Of a stretch of 11,784 nt of DNA, positions 5,451-11,784 are shown one piece after another (positions within the stretch are counted from its first letter, which is position 1; each line of letters starts with the position of its first letter). Position numbers and translations under genes: made by a program. Origin of the DNA: Planctomycetaceae bacterium UBA4732. GTDB lineage: Bacteria > Planctomycetota > Planctomycetia > Gemmatales > Gemmataceae. The stretch spans positions 76,751-88,534 of the forward strand of contig DHJA01000093.1 of the NCBI GenBank assembly GCA_002404095.1, given 5' to 3'. Below the pieces are notes generated by a model. The model saw only the letters and a program-made list of their open reading frames with translations. It had not been told where the DNA came from and searched no databases.

Positions 5451-6815
5451 ATGACTCAGACGCCGCTCGCCAACCGCTTCGCCGACTACGCGGGCCGGCT
5501 GGGATTCGACGATCTTCCCGCCGCCGCGGTGCATGAGGTGAAACGCCGCTTCATCGACTCAATCGCCACGGCGGTCGGCGCCATGTCGGCGGAAGCCTAT
5601 GCCGTGGCCCGCCGCTGCGCCTTGCGCGTTTCGGGCCAGCCTGACGCGGGTCTCTTCGGCGGTGGTCGCAGCAGCGTCGAATGGGCGACCTTTGTTAATG
5701 GTTTGCTCATTCGCTATCTCGATTATAACGATACCTATTTGTCGCTTGAACCGGCCCACCCCAGTGACAACCTCGCCCCAGTGCTGGCCGTCGGCGACAT
5801 GCTCGGCTCGCAAGGCAAGGATTTGATTGTCGCCGCCGTATTGGCCTATGAGGTCCAGTGTCGCTTGTGCGACGCCGCCAGCCTACGCAAAAACGGCTTC
5901 GATCACGTCACCTATGGCGCCATCTCGTCTTGCCTCGCGGCGTGCAAACTGATGGGCCTCGACGCGGTGAAAACCACCCACGCCGTCGGCATCGCCGGCG
6001 TGTGCAACACGGCTCTCCGACAGACGCGCGCCGGCGAACTGAGCATGTGGAAGGGATGCGCCTTTGCCAACGCCGCCCGCAACGGCGTATTCGCCGCCCT
6101 GCTCGCCGCCGACGGAATGACCGGCCCCGCGCCGATCTTTGAGGGCGAGTTGGGTCTCAGCAAGCTGGTCACAAGGACGCCGATCATCGTGCCGGCGCTC
6201 GGCGGCGAGGACGGTCAGCCATTCATGATTAACGAGACGTACATCAAATTCTGGCCGGCCGAGTACCATTCCCAAAGCGCCATCGACGCCGCCCTTCAGC
6301 TGCGCCCGCAGATCGGCGACGTAAGCCAAATCCGCTCCATCGACATCCACACGTTCGACGCGGCGGTGGACATTATCGGCAAAGACCCGGAAAAATGGCG
6401 ACCGCGAACGCGCGAGACGGCCGATCATAGTCTGCCTTACTGCACCGCCGTCGCCCTGATGGACGGCGACGTGACGGACGCTCAGTTTGAGCAGAGCCGT
6501 TTTACGGAGCCGGCCGTGGTGGAATTGACGAGCAAGATAAAAATCCACCGAGACGCCGCGTTGAACGAACGCTATCCGCGCGGCATCCCCAACCGGCTGA
6601 CGGTAACGCTGGCGGACGGCCGACGGCTGGTTAAAGAAGTGGAGTTCCCACGAGGCCATGCGCGTAACCCGATGACCGACGCCGAGGTGGAACACAAGTT
6701 TCGCACCTTGGTCGAGCCGCGCTACGGTAAGGATCGGGCGGATAAGATTCTGGCCGCGTGTTGGACGTTGGACAAGCTGGCGCACGCGGGCGATCTGATT
6801 CGACTTGTGGATTGA
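5451..6815 (+). CDS. MmgE/PrpD family protein
   Basis: A 454-residue cytosolic protein of the family that includes 2-methylcitrate dehydratase (PrpD), cis-aconitate decarboxylase and iminodisuccinate epimerase. The all-helical N-terminal domain (about 1-260) has RYLDYNDTY (88-96) and AHPSDNLAP (102-110), giving Asp91/Asp94 and His103. Next come WKGCAFANAARNG with Lys201, and WPAEYHSQS with His273. The second domain carries DHSLPY with His326 and Tyr330. All positions used by the family's active site are thus present, at normal length. The start at 5451 has GGAG 8 nt upstream and gives the standard N-terminus. An alternative ATG at 5388 overlaps the previous stop as ATGA and would add 21 basic residues. 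There is no prpB, prpC or acn nearby, so methylcitrate-cycle membership is not supported by context; the substrate is open. Confidence 0.93.
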   Translation: MTQTPLANRFADYAGRLGFDDLPAAAVHEVKRRFIDSIATAVGAMSAEAYAVARRCALRVSGQPDAGLFGGGRSSVEWATFVNGLLIRYLDYNDTYLSLEPAHPSDNLAPVLAVGDMLGSQGKDLIVAAVLAYEVQCRLCDAASLRKNGFDHVTYGAISSCLAACKLMGLDAVKTTHAVGIAGVCNTALRQTRAGELSMWKGCAFANAARNGVFAALLAADGMTGPAPIFEGELGLSKLVTRTPIIVPALGGEDGQPFMINETYIKFWPAEYHSQSAIDAALQLRPQIGDVSQIRSIDIHTFDAAVDIIGKDPEKWRPRTRETADHSLPYCTAVALMDGDVTDAQFEQSRFTEPAVVELTSKIKIHRDAALNERYPRGIPNRLTVTLADGRRLVKEVEFPRGHARNPMTDAEVEHKFRTLVEPRYGKDRADKILAACWTLDKLAHAGDLIRLVD

Positions 6816-6832
6816 AAGTCCAACCGTGGCTT

Positions 6833-6862
6833 TTGGCACGGGAGTGCCTCTGTCATGATAAC
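6833..6862 (+). promoter_or_regulatory. Possible promoter with internal palindrome before GNAT-like gene
   Basis: TTGGCA (6833-6838) and GATAAC (6857-6862) are spaced by 18 bp, matching the consensus at 5 and 4 of 6 positions. A small inverted repeat, GGCAC-GGGA-GTGCC (6835-6848), overlaps the -35 box and spacer, where a repressor such as the winged-helix protein of this operon could bind. The evidence is weak, since short matches like this arise by chance. Confidence 0.25.
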
Positions 6863-6952
6863 TACAGCGGCGAACGAACGAAGCGGTCGGCGAAAGGATC
6901 GTGATGCCTTTGTTTTGCCTAAAGCCCTTGTCCGCAAACAGCGGGGTCCGCC

Positions 6953-7720
6953 ATGATGTGGAAGGCGCCGACACGCGACTGGCCGCACCCGACGCGGGCG
7001 ACGGTACGGCTTCCCGTGGGCGAAGAGTTGGCAAAGGTGCGGGAGTTGGTCACGAGTCTCCTGGGCAAAGGGGCCGTCCCGGAAGATGTTTCGCACCTGA
7101 TCGGCGCGCTGGACGATGCGACGGTGCATCTCGGCCCGGACCCGGACGGACAGCAAATCCATGCTCGAATCGAACACGCCGACTTCGAGCAGTGGGAACG
7201 ACATCTGCGCAAGGACAAGACAGGTAAGGTGTATATCTGGAACGAGAAAATGCGTGTGCGAGCCGACAAACAGGGGGGCGGGCTTGGCGCGAGCAGGCTG
7301 CGGGCGCAGGTGGAGAACGCCTTTTACGGGGGGATCGCTTACATTGCCTGCCACGCCGCCAGAGTGAACGCGCAGAATCCCGATCCGACGCGCGCCTTCA
7401 TTGGCTACTCTCTTTGGCCGAAATACGGTTTCGACCAGACTCTCGACGAACTGGAAAAAGGAACGGATAATGCAGATGAAGTCCGGAAGGGTACGCCCGC
7501 TGCATTCCCCGAGGTGGCGCGGATGATCCGGGAACAGTTCAGCGATGATGTAGAATCCATCCTGGATTTGTTTGACGAAGAGGGAGGATCCGAGTGGTGG
7601 AAAATCAACGGCGTGGAACTGTACCATGCCGTCTTTGACCTTGCCGCGGGGTCTCGTTCAATGAAGGTCTTAAACAAATACTGGCTTGACCCAAGAGAGG
7701 AGGAATGCCCCTATGCCTGA
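6953..7720 (+). CDS. GNAT-like acetyltransferase-fold protein, accessory
   Basis: A 255-residue soluble protein that I do not recognise as a named family. Its middle looks like a divergent GNAT fold. QGGGLG (107-112) fits the acetyl-CoA loop pattern Q/RxxGxG/A and is followed by a helix (ASRLRAQVENAFYGG) and the strand IAYIACHAA. GYSLWPKYGFD (151-161) then resembles the C-terminal 'Y..GF' motif B. The N-terminal 60 residues and the C-terminal part (about 180-255, with EWWKINGVELYHAVFDLAAGS) are outside the GNAT core. ATG 6953 is the only start after an in-frame stop at 6920; its ribosome site is weak. It overlaps the next gene by 8 bp. GC content is visibly lower than in the flanking genes, suggesting acquisition. 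A modifying enzyme or toxin-like role is possible but not shown. Confidence 0.8.
   Translation: MMWKAPTRDWPHPTRATVRLPVGEELAKVRELVTSLLGKGAVPEDVSHLIGALDDATVHLGPDPDGQQIHARIEHADFEQWERHLRKDKTGKVYIWNEKMRVRADKQGGGLGASRLRAQVENAFYGGIAYIACHAARVNAQNPDPTRAFIGYSLWPKYGFDQTLDELEKGTDNADEVRKGTPAAFPEVARMIREQFSDDVESILDLFDEEGGSEWWKINGVELYHAVFDLAAGSRSMKVLNKYWLDPREEECPYA
7698..7703 (+). promoter_or_regulatory. Strong ribosome binding site inside upstream gene
   Basis: AGGAGG lies 9 nt before the ATG at 7713, within the last codons of the GNAT-like gene. It decides the start of the winged-helix gene and indicates translational coupling of the two. Confidence 0.8.
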
Positions 7721-8027
7721 AGAACCCGATGTGAGCGCGGAAGAAGAGGAAATCCTCGACCGAAACATTCGCAAGCGCATTGAGGCAAAGAAGCGGCTGC
7801 GCGCTTATGAGATGGGATTGATCGCGAACAGAATCATGGAAGCCTTGGAGGCGAGGCCAGAAGGAATGAACTGGGCAGAGATTCGGGAAATGTTCGATAA
7901 GAACGTGAGCGAGAAGAAAATCAAGCAAGCGCTCCAGACCCTGAAAACAACTGCCCTGACAAGAAATAAGGTCAAGGAAACGGAGGAGCGCTCCGGCGAA
8001 AGATGGTTTCTCTCGGTGGCGTCTTAG
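7713..8027 (+). CDS. Small winged-helix-like protein
   Basis: A 104-residue charged protein. Residues 9-33 are a very acidic then very basic stretch likely to be a long helix (EEEEILDRNIRKRIEAKKRLR). Residues 37-100 follow a winged helix-turn-helix plan: helix IANRIMEALEARPEG, helix NWAEIREMF, helix SEKKIKQALQTLKTT, then a two-strand wing ending SGERWFL. It probably binds DNA or acts as partner and regulator of the GNAT-like protein. The start at 7713 is set by a strong AGGAGG site; the frame extends 9 codons further up without such a site. Overlap with the upstream stop (ATG 7713, TGA 7718-7720) indicates one operon. Codon use is A-richer than in the surrounding genes. The family is not identified by name. 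Confidence 0.8.
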   Translation: MPEEPDVSAEEEEILDRNIRKRIEAKKRLRAYEMGLIANRIMEALEARPEGMNWAEIREMFDKNVSEKKIKQALQTLKTTALTRNKVKETEERSGERWFLSVAS

Positions 8028-8120
8028 GCTGCTTCCGCATCGCATTGTGCTTGAAGATGGTGTTGCGCGACACAACTATACCCATTTGCGAGCGCTAGCC
8101 ACTCCATTCGCGCCTTGGCG

Positions 8121-8129
8121 TGATATAAT
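8121..8129 (+). promoter_or_regulatory. Extended -10 promoter of cytochrome/DUF1501 operon
   Basis: TGATATAAT is a perfect extended -10 element (TGn followed by TATAAT) 77 bp before the ATG at 8206, giving a leader of about 70 nt. The position expected for a -35 box (around 8101) shows no match, as is common for extended -10 promoters. The rest of the 178-bp spacer 8028-8205 shows nothing else. Confidence 0.55.
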
Positions 8130-8205
8130 AGAAGGGCGAACCCGCGCCCCCGTCCGCCCCGCCTGCCTGGAATCCCGCCTCCCGCCGCCTTCGGAGTGGA
8201 GCCTC

Positions 8206-10506
8206 ATGAAATCGGTCGCACTTCTCATAGCCGCTGTATTTGTTCTTGCCGTTTTGCCGTCCTGTTTTGCGGCCGACGCCGCGGCCGACCGTCGCGCCGC
8301 CGAGTTCTTTGAGACGCGCGTCCGCCCGGTGTTGGCCGAAAGCTGCGTTTCGTGTCACGGCCCGGACAAGCAACGCGGCGGCTTGCGCCTGGATTCGCGG
8401 GCGGCTCTGCTCAAGGGTGCCGATTCCGGCCCGGTGATTGTCGCGGGCGAACCGGATAAGAGCGCCCTCGTTCGCGTTGTGCGATACGACAAAAAGATCA
8501 AGATGCCGCCCAAAACGAGGCTCGCGCCCCCGGCGGTCGAGGCGCTGACCGCCTGGGTCCGAATGGGCGCCCCGTGGCCGGACGGCGCCGCCGTCGCGGC
8601 CCAACGTCCCTCGCCTGATGAAGCGCGCCAGCGCCACTGGTCGTTCCAGCCCGTGAAGAATCCGGCTATACCCCCGGTCAAAAATCCGGTATGGGTGAGA
8701 AACCCCATCGACGCCTTCATCCTCGCCAAGTTGGAGGAAAAGAACCTCGCGCCGTCGAAGCCCGCGGATCGCCGGACCCTGATCCGCCGTGTGTCGTTCG
8801 ACCTTATCGGCCTGCCGCCGACGCCGGAAGAGGTCGAGGCGTTTGTGGCCGACCCGTCGCCAGACGCCTACGCGAAACTGGTGGACCGACTGCTTGCGTC
8901 GCCGCAGTACGGCGAGCGCTGGGCGCGTCACTGGCTCGACGTGGCCCGCTATTCCGACACCAAGGGTTACGTCTTCATAGAGGAGCGCGTCTATCCTTAT
9001 TCCTACACCTATCGCGATTACGTCATCCGCGCCTTCAATGAAGATCTGCCCTACGATCAGTTCATTTTGCAACAGCTGGCGGCGGATCGCTTGCCACTTG
9101 GCGATGACAAGCGTTCCCTGGCGGCGCTAGGTTATCTGACGCTGGGTCGCCGCTTTCTTAATCAAACGCCAGACATTATCGACGACCGCATCGACGTGAC
9201 AATGCGCGGCCTGCAAGGGTTGACCGTCGCCTGCGCCCGCTGCCATGACCACAAGTTCGATCCAATACCAACGCGAGATTATTACTCCCTTTATGGCATA
9301 TTCGCCAGTTCGACCGAGCCGAAGGAGTTGCCGATCATCGGCCCGTCCGACCAACCTGCCGCGGCCGCCGCATTCGCCGCGGAGCTTACAAAGCGCCAAG
9401 GCGCCGTTGCCGCGTTCGCTGAGGCGCACAAGGCGGAATTGGCCGCTAGGAATGTTGATTTCCGCCAGCAGCTTACGAAGCTGGATAACCAAGTCGTCAA
9501 GTGGAACGCCGAGGCGCCCGGTCGACCGCAACGGGCCATGGCGCTGGAAGACGCGCCGCAGCCGGTTGTGGCGCATGTTTTCCTGCGCGGCAACCAGCAC
9601 AACTTGGGGCCGGAGACGCCGCGCCAGTTCCCGGAAGTGTTGGCCGGCGCCAAACGGCAGCCGTTCACGCAGGGCAGCGGCCGGCTCGAACTGGCCAGCG
9701 CCATCGCCAATAAAGACAACCCCCTAACGGCTCGCGTCATGGTCAACCGCCTTTGGCAGCATCATTTCGGCGAGGGCATTGTGCGGACGCCCAGCGATTT
9801 CGGCGCCCGCGGCGAACCGCCGACCCACCCGGAATTGCTTGATTGGCTGGCCTCGACCTTCGTGAAGGAAGGCTGGTCCGTCAAGAAAATGCAGCGGCTC
9901 ATCCTGCTTTCCCAGACGTATCAGCAGGAAAGCGGTGAGGACGCGGCGCACAAAACGGCTGACCCGGAGAACCGCTTGCTGAGTCATCAGAACCGCCGCA
10001 AGCTGGAGTTCGAGCCGCTGCGCGACGCTCTGCTATTGGTATCGGGACGAATCGACTCTCGTATGGGCGGTAAAGGCGACGACATTACCATGGGGCATGA
10101 GCCGTTCGCCCACCGGCGGTCGATTTACGGCTTCATCGACCGCCAGAACTTGCCGGGTGTTTTCCGCACCTTCGACTTCGCCAGCCCGGACGCGACCGTT
10201 GGCCAACGGCATACCACGGCCACGCCGCCGCAGGCGTTGTTCCTGATGAACGCTCCGTTCGTGGTAGAGCAGGCCCGCGCCCTGGCGGCGCGGCCCGACG
10301 TGGCCGGCCTGGCGACGGAAGCGGCGCGCATTGATCGGCTGTACCGCTTGGCCTACGGCCGGCCGGCGGAGCCGGAAGAGATTGCGTTGGGCGCCCGCTT
10401 TATCAAGGAAGTCGCCTCGGAGAAGGCGACACCGAATCGGCTATCGCCGTGGGAGCAATACGCTCAGGTGCTGTTGCTGGGCAACGAGTTCGCTTTTGTG
10501 GATTAG
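8206..10506 (+). CDS. Secreted planctomycete cytochrome, PSCyt1-DUF1549-DUF1553 (PSD1) protein
   Basis: A 766-residue exported protein. Residues 1-22 are a Sec signal peptide with likely cleavage after CFA, before ADAAA. Residues about 30-125 form the PSCyt1 domain, with one heme site C47-VS-C50-H51 (CVSCHGPDKQRGGLRLD). DUF1549 (PSCyt2) spans about 165-370 and has a second heme-type motif C343-AR-C346-H347 (CARCHDHKFDPIPTRDYY). DUF1553 (PSD1) runs from about 493 to 760 (RVMVNRLWQHHFGEGIV, DFGARGEPPTHPELLDWLA, LRDALL, ending LLLGNEFAFVD). Start 8206 is chosen for its signal peptide and GGAG sites upstream; a GTG at 8047 in frame would bury the signal. It forms an operon with the DUF1501 gene 16 bp downstream. 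The family is highly duplicated in planctomycetes; its function is unproven, with roles in periplasmic polymer breakdown or electron transfer suggested. Confidence 0.96.
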   Translation: MKSVALLIAAVFVLAVLPSCFAADAAADRRAAEFFETRVRPVLAESCVSCHGPDKQRGGLRLDSRAALLKGADSGPVIVAGEPDKSALVRVVRYDKKIKMPPKTRLAPPAVEALTAWVRMGAPWPDGAAVAAQRPSPDEARQRHWSFQPVKNPAIPPVKNPVWVRNPIDAFILAKLEEKNLAPSKPADRRTLIRRVSFDLIGLPPTPEEVEAFVADPSPDAYAKLVDRLLASPQYGERWARHWLDVARYSDTKGYVFIEERVYPYSYTYRDYVIRAFNEDLPYDQFILQQLAADRLPLGDDKRSLAALGYLTLGRRFLNQTPDIIDDRIDVTMRGLQGLTVACARCHDHKFDPIPTRDYYSLYGIFASSTEPKELPIIGPSDQPAAAAAFAAELTKRQGAVAAFAEAHKAELAARNVDFRQQLTKLDNQVVKWNAEAPGRPQRAMALEDAPQPVVAHVFLRGNQHNLGPETPRQFPEVLAGAKRQPFTQGSGRLELASAIANKDNPLTARVMVNRLWQHHFGEGIVRTPSDFGARGEPPTHPELLDWLASTFVKEGWSVKKMQRLILLSQTYQQESGEDAAHKTADPENRLLSHQNRRKLEFEPLRDALLLVSGRIDSRMGGKGDDITMGHEPFAHRRSIYGFIDRQNLPGVFRTFDFASPDATVGQRHTTATPPQALFLMNAPFVVEQARALAARPDVAGLATEAARIDRLYRLAYGRPAEPEEIALGARFIKEVASEKATPNRLSPWEQYAQVLLLGNEFAFVD

Positions 10507-10522
10507 TAGAGGCGGAATTGTT

Positions 10523-11784
10523 ATGAATAACCATCCTTCGCTCCTGAGCGGCCGGCCGCTGACGCGCCGCGACTTCCTTAACCGTTCGGGCATGGGCTTC
10601 GCCTCCATCGGCTTCGCCGGCCTCATGGCGTCCCAAGGCCAGCTTTCCGCCGCGGAAATCGCCGGCTCGCCGTTCGCGGTCAAGGCGCCGCCGCTGCCGG
10701 CCAAGGCCAAGCGCGTCATCCATTTGTTCATGAACGGCGGCCCGTCGCACGTCGATACTTTTGACCCCAAGCCCATGCTCGACAAGTTCACCGGCAAGCT
10801 ATTGCCGCGCGAGAACCTTCATACCGAGCGCAAGACCGGCGCCGCCTTTCCCTCGCCGTTCAAGTTCCAAAAACACGGCAGGAGTGGCATCGAGGTCAGC
10901 GAGATCTTTCCGCACGTCGCCGAGTCCATCGACGACATCGCCGTCATTCGCTCAATGCATGCGGACGTTCCGAACCATGAGCCGTCGCTGCTGTTGATGA
11001 ACTGCGGCGAGGCCCGGCTGGTGCGGCCGAGCATGGGATCGTGGGTGACCTACGGCCTGGGATCGGACAACCAGAATCTGCCCGGCTTCATCGCCATGTG
11101 CCCCGGCGGCTATCCGATCCAGGAGACGCAGAACTGGCAGTCCGGCTTTTTGCCCGGCTCTTATCAAGGCACCTATATCGATACGAAACATACACAGATC
11201 GAAAAACTCATCGAAAACGTCAAAGATAACTTTACTTCTCAGAAGGATCAACGCCTTCAACTCGATTTGCTGCGAACCCTCAACGAACGCCACGAACACC
11301 GCCGCGACGAAGACGCCGCGCTGGAAGCTCGTGTGCAATCGTTCGAGTTGGCTTACCGAATGCAGATGGAGGCCAGCGACGCTTTCGACGTGGGCCGGGA
11401 ACCGCAGTCCATCCGCGACCTGTACGGCCCCGGCGTGCAGGGCCGGCAGCTGCTGATAACGCGGCGGCTGATCGAGCGCGGCGTGCGCTTCGTGCAGGTC
11501 TGGCACGGCGAGGGGCAGCCGTGGGACAGCCACGACGACATCGCGACGAACCACCGCCGGCTGGGAAAGGAGTGCGACCAGGCCATCGGCGCCTTGCTGA
11601 AAGACCTAAAGCAGCGCGGCTTGCTGGATGAGACGCTAGTGATCTGGGGCGGTGAGTTCGGCCGGACGCCGACGGTGGAGCTGCCGACGCCGGGCCTCAA
11701 CGGCGGCATGACCAACGGCCGCGATCACAACCATTACGGATTCTCTATGTGGATGGCAGGCGGCGGCGTCAAGGGCGGTCAGGT
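10523..11784 (+). CDS. DUF1501 family protein, Tat-exported, 3' end cut by window
   Basis: The reading frame from ATG 10523 stays open to the last base, giving 420 residues; family members are around 470, so the C-terminus is missing. The N-terminus has a twin-arginine signal, TRRDFLNRSGMG (Arg15-Arg16), so the folded protein is exported. The rest has the alkaline-phosphatase/sulfatase-like fold motifs of DUF1501: FMNGGPSHVDTFDPKP (69-84), RSMHADVPNHEPS, a WHGEGQPWDSHDD metal-type cluster, IWGGEFGRTP and GRDHNHYGFSMWMAGGG near the cut end. The histidines and aspartates suggest metal binding. An AGAGG site lies 10 nt upstream, and the gap to the cytochrome gene is 16 bp, so they are one operon and probably one functional unit in the periplasm. 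Exact activity is unknown. Confidence 0.95.
   Translation, partial: MNNHPSLLSGRPLTRRDFLNRSGMGFASIGFAGLMASQGQLSAAEIAGSPFAVKAPPLPAKAKRVIHLFMNGGPSHVDTFDPKPMLDKFTGKLLPRENLHTERKTGAAFPSPFKFQKHGRSGIEVSEIFPHVAESIDDIAVIRSMHADVPNHEPSLLLMNCGEARLVRPSMGSWVTYGLGSDNQNLPGFIAMCPGGYPIQETQNWQSGFLPGSYQGTYIDTKHTQIEKLIENVKDNFTSQKDQRLQLDLLRTLNERHEHRRDEDAALEARVQSFELAYRMQMEASDAFDVGREPQSIRDLYGPGVQGRQLLITRRLIERGVRFVQVWHGEGQPWDSHDDIATNHRRLGKECDQAIGALLKDLKQRGLLDETLVIWGGEFGRTPTVELPTPGLNGGMTNGRDHNHYGFSMWMAGGGVKGGQ

Noticed and set aside
5883..7034. 383-codon open frame on the minus strand
   Set aside because: Antisense to the MmgE/PrpD gene, whose motifs and active-site residues are clear; the antisense protein is low-complexity in R, V, H and D with no recognisable motif.
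6722..7627. 301-codon open frame on the minus strand
   Set aside because: Considered as an alternative to the GNAT-like gene. The plus-strand frame has GNAT-like motifs, a coupled downstream gene and a strong ribosome site, while the minus frame overlaps the end of MmgE/PrpD and lacks motifs.
8255..8270. Possible lipobox LPSC in the cytochrome signal peptide
   Set aside because: Proline before the serine is atypical, and a normal signal peptidase I site (CFA, then AD) follows directly.
8095..9072. 325-codon open frame on the minus strand
   Set aside because: Antisense to the promoter, signal peptide and both N-terminal domains of the cytochrome gene.

Overview
The window most likely comes from a member of the Planctomycetota, probably a Pirellulales- or Gemmatales-like lineage. 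The strongest evidence is the tandem pair at the right end: a secreted planctomycete-type cytochrome (PSCyt1/DUF1549/DUF1553, with two CxxCH motifs) followed by a Tat-exported DUF1501 protein. This pair is multiplied in Planctomycetota and also found in Verrucomicrobiota. The DNA is GC-rich and the gene order is loose, with both strands used.

Left part (1-3078). Two stem-loop repeats open the window: a 10-bp-stem hairpin at the very edge and a 111-bp, almost perfect inverted repeat at 40-150. Then, on the minus strand, comes a likely two-gene operon: an M24 metallopeptidase (Xaa-Pro aminopeptidase-like, starting at 2839) followed by an Old Yellow Enzyme-type flavin oxidoreductase (starting at 1591). 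The divergent spacer to the next gene (2840-3078) holds a strong GC hairpin and two copies of a TGATCA palindrome.

Middle part (3079-6815). A plus-strand phosphofructokinase carries the residue signature of pyrophosphate-dependent enzymes. Its stop codon overlaps the T-tract of an intrinsic terminator that reads on the minus strand. That terminator appears to serve a previously unlisted 59-residue membrane protein gene at 4634-4813 (minus) and its long, structured, C-rich 3' region. Divergent from it is a small protein with a probable Tubby/LURP-one/scramblase-like fold, then an MmgE/PrpD-family protein.

Right part (6816-11784). A two-gene module with lower GC lies here: a 255-residue protein with GNAT acetyltransferase-like motifs, overlapping by 8 bp a 104-residue winged-helix protein. 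It looks like an accessory insertion between conserved genes. After it, an extended -10 promoter leads into the cytochrome/DUF1501 operon. The second gene of that operon runs off the right edge.

The genes do not form one pathway. They are central metabolism (PFK), peptide turnover (M24), redox and propionate-type enzymes (OYE, MmgE/PrpD) and the exported planctomycete pair, with the GNAT/wHTH pair and the small membrane protein unit as the least described parts. I saw no tRNA, rRNA, CRISPR array, integrase or transposase gene.
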